Assembly: GCA_046294625.1 (NCBI GenBank)
Contig: JBKBKN010000039.1
Coordinates: 1-13,560 of the forward strand
DNA from: JBKBKN01 sp046294625
Lineage (GTDB): Bacteria > Bacteroidota > Bacteroidia > M30B66
DNA: 13,560 nucleotides
Direction of reading: 5' to 3'
Every line of letters starts with the position of its first letter. Position 1 is the first letter of the stretch. Below the pieces are notes generated by a model that was given only the letters and a program-made list of their open reading frames with translations, was not told the origin of the DNA and ran no database searches. The translations under genes and the position numbers were made by a program. This document shows, piece by piece, positions 1 to 5,683 of this stretch.

Positions 1-810
1 TCTCAATTCGCGTACAATGCCGTGAATTCTTGAGCCTTTCATCCCTACGCATGCGCCAACCGGATCGATACGGTCATCATAAGATTCTACGGCAACTTTT
101 GCTCTAACACCCGGCTCTCTTACCACCGCTTTGATGGTGATGAGTCCATCGAAAATTTCCGGTACTTCTTGTTCAAAAAGTTTGACTAAGAACAATTCAG
201 ACGTTCTGCTTAGGATGATTTGTGGCGTGTTATTTTTCATTTCCACACGCAATACCACTGCACGAAGTGTTTCCCCTTTTTTAAAGAAATCGGTTGGGAT
301 TTGTTCTTGTTTTGGCAAGATAAGTTCATTGCCTTCATCATCCAGAATAAGCACTTCTTTTTTCCAGACCTGATAAATCTCACCGGAAACGATTTCGCCA
401 ACGCGATCTTTATATTTTTTGTAAACTGAATCTTTTTCGAGTTCGGTGATTCTTGAAACTAGGTTTTGACGAAAAGCCAATACCGCTCTACGGCCAAAGT
501 CCAACAATTTAATTTCTTCTGACACTTCTTCACCTACCTCGAAATCGGGTTCAATTTTTATGGCTTCGCTGTAGGCTATTTGTCGGTTATCATCTTCTAA
601 ATCGTCGTCTTCTACAATTTCACGATATCTCCAAATTTCAAGGTCACCTTTGTCAGGATTGATAACGATATCAAAATTTTCATCGCTTCCATATTTCTTG
701 ATGATCATATTCCTGAAAACATCTTCAAGAATACTCATCATAGTTACGCGGTCGATGTTTTTGAATTCCTTGAATTCTCCAAATGATTCAATAAGTGCTG
801 CGTGTTCCAT
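1..810 (-). CDS. nusA: Transcription termination/antitermination factor NusA (3' part cut by window edge)
   Basis: NusA binds RNA polymerase and nascent RNA in the cytoplasm and controls pausing, termination and antitermination. The frame reads from ATG at 810 to the left edge without a stop. This gives the first 270 residues; Bacteroidota NusA is usually a little over 400. The N-terminal domain opens with MEHAALIESFGEFKEFKNID and continues through a conserved stretch (EPDFEVGEEV, DFGRRAV). An S1-like domain lies at about residues 133-200 (VGEIVSGEIYQVWKKEV, then ELILPKQEQIP and IILSRT). The start of KH domain 1 follows, with the hallmark ESYDDRIDPVGACVGMKGSR near the truncated end. The missing part should hold the rest of KH1 and KH2. 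The start lies 12 bases after the rimP stop, so the two are almost certainly cotranscribed, as in most bacteria. No Shine-Dalgarno sequence is visible. Confidence 0.97.
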   Translation of the reverse strand, partial: MEHAALIESFGEFKEFKNIDRVTMMSILEDVFRNMIIKKYGSDENFDIVINPDKGDLEIWRYREIVEDDDLEDDNRQIAYSEAIKIEPDFEVGEEVSEEIKLLDFGRRAVLAFRQNLVSRITELEKDSVYKKYKDRVGEIVSGEIYQVWKKEVLILDDEGNELILPKQEQIPTDFFKKGETLRAVVLRVEMKNNTPQIILSRTSELFLVKLFEQEVPEIFDGLITIKAVVREPGVRAKVAVESYDDRIDPVGACVGMKGSRIHGIVRELR

Positions 811-822
811 TTTGCAGTGTTG

Positions 823-1269
823 CTATATTTTAATGATCAGTTTTGCTTCTTTAATTTGGTCTAGTTGAATGGAGACCTGTTCCATTGGTGTTTTTTGTTT
901 CTTTGGTTTTTCCGGTTGAATAAAAATCGAATTGTCATCGGCTGAAACGAGCAAACCTTTGATCGTTTGATCATTTTCCAGCTTTACTTCCAAGTTTCGA
1001 CCAACATTTTTCTTGTACTGACGTTTATGGCGAAAAGGTTGATCAATGCCGGGCGATGAGACTTCTAATTCAAAATCTTCTTTCTCTCGATCAAGGCTAT
1101 GCTCAATATACCGACTCACAGCTACACAGTCTTTTATGGCCAGACTGTGATCACTGTCAATTAAGACAATAATTTTGTTTCTCGATGACACCTTTACTTC
1201 AATCAAATAGTTTTCAGTGCCTTCGAGTGCCTCATTTGCCAGCATGGTAATATGCTCTTTATTCAGCAT
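823..1269 (-). CDS. rimP: Ribosome maturation factor RimP
   Basis: RimP is a cytoplasmic factor for maturation of the 30S ribosomal subunit. The 148-residue product carries the family signature LEVSSPGID at residues 68-76, preceded by DCVAVSRYIEHSLDRE (N-terminal alpha/beta domain) and followed by RQYKKNVGRNLEVKL (start of the C-terminal SH3-like domain). The start is uncertain. ATG at 1269 aligns best with the N-terminus I remember for flavobacterial RimP (about 150 residues). An upstream in-frame ATG at 1308 would add MSLFLLIFDFLTR and has a GGAGGG sequence just before it, which is rare in this phylum. I prefer 1269 because the added residues are hydrophobic and unlike the family. The stop is 12 bases before nusA. 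Confidence 0.93.
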   Translation of the reverse strand: MLNKEHITMLANEALEGTENYLIEVKVSSRNKIIVLIDSDHSLAIKDCVAVSRYIEHSLDREKEDFELEVSSPGIDQPFRHKRQYKKNVGRNLEVKLENDQTIKGLLVSADDNSIFIQPEKPKKQKTPMEQVSIQLDQIKEAKLIIKI

Positions 1270-1334
1270 TCTTGTTAAAAAATCGAAAATCAATAAAAAA
1301 AGGGACATTGTCCCTCCGCGGTTTAAAATCGCTG

Positions 1335-1342
1335 CAAATTTA
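1335..1342 (-). promoter_or_regulatory. Probable -7 box of the rimP-nusA promoter
   Basis: Read on the minus strand this is TAAATTTG, a perfect match to the Bacteroidota -7 consensus TAnnTTTG. It lies 27 bases before the upstream rimP ATG and 66 before the preferred one. The -33 region (around 1361) has only a weak T-rich match. The assignment is inferred from the motif and position. Confidence 0.5.
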
Positions 1343-1424
1343 TAACAATTTTCATAAGTAAAAACACTTTGCCTTTAAAAGTTAATGAAAACAAGGTTTA
1401 TAATCAAGCACTCTCAAGCAAGTT

Positions 1425-1447
1425 CGTATCACTTTTGCAGCGATACG
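1425..1447. repeat. Inverted repeat CGTATC-N11-GATACG upstream of exbB
   Basis: Arms at 1425-1430 and 1442-1447 are perfectly complementary with an 11-base spacer. The site lies about 50 bases upstream of the probable exbB transcription start, where an activator could bind. Six-base arms can arise by chance, so the role is only a possibility. Confidence 0.3.
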
Positions 1448-1486
1448 GGCAAAAAAATGTAGCTGCATGATGTATGTCAATTTATT

Positions 1487-1494
1487 TATATTTG
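1487..1494 (+). promoter_or_regulatory. Probable -7 box of the exbB-tonB operon promoter
   Basis: TATATTTG matches the Bacteroidota -7 consensus TAnnTTTG exactly. Transcription would begin near 1500, leaving a leader of about 58 bases before exbB. No clear TTG -33 element lies 19-20 bases upstream, so the promoter may depend on an activator or be weak. Confidence 0.5.
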
Positions 1495-1497
1495 CGC

Positions 1498-1545
1498 ACT
1501 CTAATCAAAAATTCATTAATAACTCTTTGATCAAAAATTAATTAA
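1498..1545 (+). repeat. Near-tandem 22/24-bp duplication in the exbB leader
   Basis: The segments 1498-1519 and 1522-1545 both begin with ACTCT and end with ATCAAAAATT-N-ATTAA. They differ by one substitution (C against A) and a small insertion (TTG in the second where the first has A). They sit inside the predicted untranslated leader of exbB. Their role is unknown. Confidence 0.55.
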
Positions 1546-1558
1546 ACAACATCAGACA

Positions 1559-2371
1559 ATGAGCAAAAATCAACAGTCGCTGGGCAATAGTCTCCAGTCT
1601 TTTTTCGCCGCAACGGTCATTTTAGTTGCCCTAATTGTATCGATTTTAGTTTACCTATTTGTGTTTGGAAATCCAGCCAATTTTGAAGGTATGAACAATG
1701 AAAATCATCCGCTGCCTGGAAACTATTTAGGCATCGTGTATAAGGGAGGTCCGGTGGTTTCCGTGCTGATGTCCTTGTTGATCATTGTTTTGGCTATTTC
1801 TATTGAACGTTATTTAACAATCAGCCGCTCAAAAGGAAAAGGAAAACTAAATGTATTCGTTTACAATTTGCAGCAAATGGTAAGTGCAGGTAAAATTGAT
1901 GAAGCGATTGCAGCATGCGATAAGCAAAAAGGTTCATTGGCTAATGTAATGCGCGCAAGTCTTGAGCGTTACAAGAAATTGATGAACGACAACACAATGG
2001 ATAAGGATCAGAAAGTTATTGCGCTTCAAAAAGAGCTTGAAGAAGCAACCACACTTGAGCTTCCAATGCTATCTAAAAATTTAGTTATCATTTCGACGAT
2101 TGCATCTGTTGCAACACTAACCGGTTTGATTGGAACAGTATTGGGGATGATTAAAGCCTTTGCGGCACTTGCTCAGGCTGGTGCTCCTGACGCTGTTGCT
2201 CTTGCAAACGGTATCTCTGAAGCCTTGATCAATACTGCTCTTGGTGTAACAGGTTCAACCATTGCGATTATCATGTACAACTACTTCAACACGCAGATTG
2301 ACAGTTTAACTTACAAAATTGATGAAGCTGGTTTCAGCTTAGTTCAAACCTTTGCTTCACAAACTAAATAA
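1559..2371 (+). CDS. exbB: MotA/TolQ/ExbB-type proton channel protein
   Basis: Inner-membrane channel subunit that, with ExbD, uses the proton gradient to energise TonB. The 270-residue protein has four likely membrane helices at about 16-37, 64-82, 173-198 and 222-242; classical ExbB has three. The first helix and a periplasmic loop of roughly 25 residues are therefore extra. The core motifs are clear: GLIGTVLGMIKAF (189-201) and GISEALINTALGV (218-230). By alignment from memory, T193, E221 and T226 correspond to E. coli ExbB T148, E176 and T181, the polar residues lining the proton path. A cytoplasmic helical region (about 95-170) links helices 2 and 3. No Shine-Dalgarno sequence precedes the ATG. 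It is the first gene of a plus-strand operon, with exbD starting 11 bases after its stop. TolQ or another MotA-family role is formally possible, but the neighbouring tonB favours ExbB. Confidence 0.93.
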   Translation: MSKNQQSLGNSLQSFFAATVILVALIVSILVYLFVFGNPANFEGMNNENHPLPGNYLGIVYKGGPVVSVLMSLLIIVLAISIERYLTISRSKGKGKLNVFVYNLQQMVSAGKIDEAIAACDKQKGSLANVMRASLERYKKLMNDNTMDKDQKVIALQKELEEATTLELPMLSKNLVIISTIASVATLTGLIGTVLGMIKAFAALAQAGAPDAVALANGISEALINTALGVTGSTIAIIMYNYFNTQIDSLTYKIDEAGFSLVQTFASQTK

Positions 2372-2382
2372 TAAAGAAAGAG

Positions 2383-2973
2383 ATGCCAAAAATAAAAATG
2401 CCCGTATCGAGTCCATTCATTGACATGACGCCAATGGTGGATCTGGCATTCCTATTGGTGACCTTCTTTATGCTTATATCTCAGTTTCGTGCAGAAGAAG
2501 CTGCTGAAGTTGAAATCCCATCATCCATCTCCGATATTAAAGTCCCTGAAAAGGATATTATGGTGATTACAGTTGATGATAATAATCTTGTATATTTCAA
2601 CATTGATGGCCAGGAAGTTCGCTCAAGAATCTTAAGGAAGATGGGAGAGAAATATGAAATTGAATTCACCGAACAGGAAGTTTCAATTTTTTCAAACCTT
2701 TCTTCATTTGGAATGCCGATGAATGATATGAAGAGATTCATCAATACAGCCGATCGCTCTACCTTTAAACACACCGGAATACCAATTGATTCGTTGAATA
2801 ATCAATTGTCTGATTGGGTTTTGTATGGAAGGTTAAACAATCCTAGATCGCGCGTTGCGATTAGAGGGGATGTGAATTCTACCTACCCAACAGTTCGTCG
2901 TGTGATGGATATATTACAGGAAAAGAAGGTCAATAAATTTAATTTAATCACAAATCTGGAAGGAGTGAATTAA
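2383..2973 (+). CDS. exbD: ExbD/TolR-type biopolymer transport protein, paralogue 1
   Basis: Single-pass inner-membrane stator partner of ExbB. The short cytoplasmic tail leads into IDMTPMVDLAFLLVTFFML (13-31), in which D20 matches the essential membrane aspartate of ExbD (E. coli D25). The periplasmic part follows from about residue 36. The usual small alpha/beta fold seems split: strands near 58-75 (IMVITVDDNNLVYFNIDG) and a C-terminal half at about 140-190 (RVAIRGDVNSTYPTVRRVMD). An insertion of about 55 residues (83-138) lies between them and is absent from E. coli ExbD (about 141 residues; this protein has 196). The gene lies 11 bases after exbB and 2 bases before the second exbD, so cotranslation is likely. 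Confidence 0.92.
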   Translation: MPKIKMPVSSPFIDMTPMVDLAFLLVTFFMLISQFRAEEAAEVEIPSSISDIKVPEKDIMVITVDDNNLVYFNIDGQEVRSRILRKMGEKYEIEFTEQEVSIFSNLSSFGMPMNDMKRFINTADRSTFKHTGIPIDSLNNQLSDWVLYGRLNNPRSRVAIRGDVNSTYPTVRRVMDILQEKKVNKFNLITNLEGVN

Positions 2974-2975
2974 AC

Positions 2976-3623
2976 ATGGCAGAAATAATTGATGGAGGCG
3001 GTGGAGGTAAGAAGAAACATGGTGGTAAACCTAAAGCGAAAAAGCTATCGACCAGGGTAGATATGACCCCGATGGTGGATTTGGGATTTCTGCTACTTAC
3101 TTTTTTTATCCTCACAACCACATTTAACAAACCCCAAGCAATGGAGATCAGTATGCCGGTGAAGGATGAAGATATTCCTTTAGAAGAGCGAACAAAAGTT
3201 CCGGCAGAATACACTATGAATCTTTTACTCTCCGATAATGATGAGATATATTGGTACATGGGACTGATTGATCCAAGCAAGCCCATGCCTTCTTTGGCAA
3301 AAACAAATTACAGTAAAGACGGTGTTAGAAAACTGCTCATAGAAAAAAACAGAAAAATATATGAGCAAATCGAAGCATGGAAACGCGATGTTGAAAATAG
3401 GCGAATGACGCGCGACGAGTTTGAAGAGAAAAAGAAAGGTTTGCGTGAAGAAAATAAACGCACCAGCCTAATCGTTCTTATTAAGCCCGATAAAAATGCC
3501 CGCTACAAAAACATTGTTGATGCATTAGATGAAATGGCGATTTGTAATATTGGAAGTTATGCATTGCTCGAAGCAAATGAATATGAAGTGCTCATGATAG
3601 CAGATGCTGAATCTAACCCATAA
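2976..3623 (+). CDS. exbD: ExbD/TolR-type biopolymer transport protein, paralogue 2
   Basis: Second ExbD, clearly different from the one just upstream. The cytoplasmic tail is longer, Gly- and Lys-rich (residues 7-23). The membrane helix carries the same signature, VDMTPMVDLGFLLLTFFIL (28-46), with D35 as the conserved proton-path aspartate. The periplasmic domain (about 50-215) includes a strongly charged, probably helical or coiled-coil insertion at about 122-163 (KNRKIYEQIEAWKRD, then EFEEKKKGLREE). It is followed by the C-terminal half of the ExbD fold (SLIVLIKPDKNARYKNIVDA). At 215 residues it is much longer than E. coli ExbD. The ATG lies 2 bases after the previous stop, and GGAAGGAG sits 10 bases before it, a possible Shine-Dalgarno that is also coding sequence. 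Tandem exbD genes are typical of Bacteroidota. Confidence 0.92.
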   Translation: MAEIIDGGGGGKKKHGGKPKAKKLSTRVDMTPMVDLGFLLLTFFILTTTFNKPQAMEISMPVKDEDIPLEERTKVPAEYTMNLLLSDNDEIYWYMGLIDPSKPMPSLAKTNYSKDGVRKLLIEKNRKIYEQIEAWKRDVENRRMTRDEFEEKKKGLREENKRTSLIVLIKPDKNARYKNIVDALDEMAICNIGSYALLEANEYEVLMIADAESNP

Positions 3624-3645
3624 TGTTTAATAACATCATAAAGAA

Positions 3646-4446
3646 ATGTCGCAACAAGCATTAATAAAAGAAATGGACGAGATAGTCTTTGAAAAAAGAA
3701 ACAAAGACTATGGAGCCTATCAGCTGCGGAAAAAGTACAACCGCAATATGAACACAGCCTTGGCAATTGCGCTGGCGGTGTATCTCTTGATTGTGTTTAT
3801 TCCAGCCATCAAAACATGGCTTAGTGATTTAACATCGAAAGTAGAACTTGATAAAAACGTAGAAGTGACACTCGTGGAGCCACCACCTTTGAATAAAGAT
3901 GAGCCACCACCACCACCACCACCACCAGATCCGCCACCACCAGTGCAAGAAACGATTAAGTTTACTCCACCTGTGGTAACTGAAGAGCCAATTAAAGATG
4001 AAGACATTCCACCTCCTCAGGAAGAGCTTAAGGAAACCAACGTAGGTCGTAAGACTCAGGAAGGTTCCGGAGAGGTTTTTGATCTCCCTGTGGAAGGCGA
4101 AGGAAAAGGTATTGTGGACGATGCTCCCCAACAAATTTATACCTTCGTTGAGCAGATGCCAGAGTTTCCGGGTGGTGAAGAAGAGTTGTTTAAGTACTTA
4201 AGCAAAAACATTAAATACCCTGCGATGGCTCGTGAGTCCGGACTAACAGGAACAGTTTATGTAACTTTTGTAGTCGAAGGAGATGGTAAAATTACGGATG
4301 TGAAAATCCTGCGTGGCATTGGCGGAGGATGTGATCAGGAAGCACTCAGAGTGGTTCAAAATATGCCACCATGGAAATCTGGTAAACAAAATGGACGTCC
4401 TGTAAGAGTGCAATGTAACCTTCCAATTAAGTTTACACTAAAGTAG
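3646..4446 (+). CDS. tonB: Energy transducer TonB
   Basis: TonB couples the ExbB/ExbD motor to TonB-dependent outer-membrane receptors. Domain order: a cytoplasmic N-terminus with the Bacteroidota signature MDEIVFEKRNKDYGAYQLRK (10-29); one membrane helix at about 36-53; a Pro/Glu/Lys-rich periplasmic spacer (79-125) including eight consecutive prolines; and a TonB C-terminal domain at about 170-266. The C-terminal domain shows MPEFPGG, IKYPAMARESGLTGTVYV, VEGDGKITDVKILRG and MPPWKSGKQNGRPVRVQ, all typical of the family. Length 266 is normal. The gene is 22 bases after exbD and 6 bases before the next reading frame. Which receptor it serves cannot be told, since no TonB-dependent receptor gene lies in the window. 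Confidence 0.96.
   Translation: MSQQALIKEMDEIVFEKRNKDYGAYQLRKKYNRNMNTALAIALAVYLLIVFIPAIKTWLSDLTSKVELDKNVEVTLVEPPPLNKDEPPPPPPPPDPPPPVQETIKFTPPVVTEEPIKDEDIPPPQEELKETNVGRKTQEGSGEVFDLPVEGEGKGIVDDAPQQIYTFVEQMPEFPGGEEELFKYLSKNIKYPAMARESGLTGTVYVTFVVEGDGKITDVKILRGIGGGCDQEALRVVQNMPPWKSGKQNGRPVRVQCNLPIKFTLK
3904..3927 (+). repeat. (CCA)8 trinucleotide repeat in tonB
   Basis: Eight uninterrupted CCA codons encode eight prolines (residues 87-94) in the periplasmic spacer of TonB. A further CCGCCACCACCA run follows after one Asp codon. Gain or loss of units would stay in frame and change the spacer length. Confidence 0.9.
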
Positions 4447-4452
4447 ATAGTT

Positions 4453-4647
4453 TTGAATAAAGTATTAACGCTAATGAGCCTGATCATGATGATTATTTAC
4501 ATCATATCAGGCACATTGCTTTTGTTTTTTGACCTGATACCTAATATAAACAAGCAAACTCGATATTCTTTGGGTGCTGTTTTGATTGTTTATGGATTGT
4601 ATCGGGGATTTAGGAGCTTATCAAAAAGAAGACAAACCGAAAACTGA
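4453..4647 (+). CDS. Small two-helix membrane protein of unknown function
   Basis: A 64-codon frame in the 227-base gap between tonB and the binding-protein gene. I do not recognise a named family. It has two hydrophobic helices, at about 8-27 (MSLIMMIIYIISGTLLLFFD) and 38-51 (YSLGAVLIVYGLYRGF), joined by a short polar turn, and a basic C-terminal tail (RSLSKRRQTEN). The positive tail suggests both ends are cytoplasmic. The start is uncertain: TTG at 4453, only 6 bases after the tonB stop, or ATG at 4474, which gives 57 residues and still keeps both helices. The hydrophobic pattern, operon position and lack of other content support a real gene. It may be an accessory subunit of the ExbB/ExbD/TonB complex, which is inference from position only. 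Confidence 0.7.
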   Translation: MNKVLTLMSLIMMIIYIISGTLLLFFDLIPNINKQTRYSLGAVLIVYGLYRGFRSLSKRRQTEN

Positions 4648-4673
4648 TGTATAAATCAAACAAACGATAAATC

Positions 4674-5609
4674 ATGACACAGAAAAAATTTTACTTACAA
4701 TTGACCTTGTTAACCATTGTAGTGACATTTATATCTGCATGTATCGGACATCAGAGTACCGACGAAACTACAACCAGAGGAAAAATCAAAGTCAGTGTAG
4801 ATGAAGCCTTCAGATTGATTATGGATTCTCAAATTCATACCTTCATGAACAGCTACATTCATTCTGAAATTATACCGGTTTACATATCGGAAGGAGAGGC
4901 GATTGACCTATTACTGGAAGATTCGGTAAGATTTGCCATGGTGAGTCGTGAACTCACAGAAAAAGAAAGAGCTTACTTTGATGAGCGTAAAATCATTCCG
5001 CGCATCACAAAAGTTGCAACAGATGGGGTGGCATTTATCCTAAATAATCAGAACCCCGATTCAACTTTTACTATTGAACAACTTTCGCAAATAGTAAACG
5101 GAAAAATTTCTTCTTGGGATGCTTTGAACAAAAACAATAAGGCTGGATCGATTAGTGTGGTGTTCGATCATAACAGATCCGGGACTGCTAGATTTATTAA
5201 AGAAACATTTTTGGTGGATTCGTTCCCGTCATACTGCTATGCGGTAAACAACAATGCAGAGGTAATCAACTATGTAGAAGCAAACCCAAATGCAATAGGG
5301 GTGATTGGGGTAAATTGGATAAGCGATTCTCGCGATTCAGTATCTATCGATTTTTTGAAAAGAATTAAAGTAGCCGCAATCAGTAAAGAAAGTGACAATC
5401 CAAATTTTGTGAAACCGTATCAAGGATATTTGGCCAATGGCGATTATCCTTTGCTGCGTGATGTTTTAATCATTAGCAGAGAATCTTTCACGGGACTTGG
5501 CACAGGCTTTGCTTCTTTTATTGCTGGAGATAAAGGTCAGCGAATTATATTGAAAGCCGGCTTGGTGCCGGCCACTGCACCGGTTCGATTAGTTAATGTT
5601 GGTAATTAA
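4674..5609 (+). CDS. PstS-like phosphate-type substrate-binding lipoprotein
   Basis: Probable lipoprotein of the PstS-like type II periplasmic binding protein superfamily. Residues 1-22 form a signal peptide ending in the lipobox ISAC, with C23 as the lipidated cysteine. The mature protein has the two-lobe layout: RFAMVSRELTEKE and VATDGVAFILNNQNP in lobe 1, IVNGKISSWDAL, then FDHNRSGTARFIKETF (about 164-179). In the PstS family the SGT segment of that motif contacts phosphate. The C-terminus SFTGLGTGFASFIAGDKG is also typical. Length 311 is normal. No pstC, pstA, pstB or phoU lies nearby, so it probably does not feed a Pst ABC transporter. Its place 26 bases after the small membrane gene links it to the TonB module. 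The ligand may be phosphate or something else; the sequence cannot settle this. Confidence 0.85.
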   Translation: MTQKKFYLQLTLLTIVVTFISACIGHQSTDETTTRGKIKVSVDEAFRLIMDSQIHTFMNSYIHSEIIPVYISEGEAIDLLLEDSVRFAMVSRELTEKERAYFDERKIIPRITKVATDGVAFILNNQNPDSTFTIEQLSQIVNGKISSWDALNKNNKAGSISVVFDHNRSGTARFIKETFLVDSFPSYCYAVNNNAEVINYVEANPNAIGVIGVNWISDSRDSVSIDFLKRIKVAAISKESDNPNFVKPYQGYLANGDYPLLRDVLIISRESFTGLGTGFASFIAGDKGQRIILKAGLVPATAPVRLVNVGN

Positions 5610-5683
5610 GCCTTGTTGGAACCCAGAGAACACACTTTTTTTTAATACAAACTATATTATTAGCTAAATAGAATTTTCGAAAG

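Larger units (their letters stand above)
1270..1558. other. Divergent intergenic region between rimP and exbB
   Basis: AT-rich region between two divergent operons. It holds a -7 box for each side (1335-1342 minus, 1487-1494 plus), a direct repeat TCAAGCA at 1404-1410 and 1414-1420, a 6-bp inverted repeat CGTATC/GATACG at 1425-1447, and a near-tandem duplication at 1498-1545. I see no gene in it apart from the possible 13-codon extension of rimP up to 1308. Confidence 0.7.

Noticed and set aside
131..868. Short open frames on the plus strand
   Set aside because: They lie opposite nusA, whose minus-strand frame has strong family motifs throughout.
3720..4134. Minus-strand frames rich in Gly or Trp opposite the TonB proline region
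   Set aside because: They are the mirror of the CCA repeats of tonB and have no other support.
4674..5609. Annotation as PstS of a Pst phosphate ABC transporter
   Set aside because: No permease, ATPase or phoU gene is nearby and the gene sits in a TonB cluster, so only PstS-like is justified.
5614..5643. T8 tract after the lipoprotein gene as a terminator
   Set aside because: The sequence before it forms only a 4-bp stem (TGTT/AACA), too weak for an intrinsic terminator.
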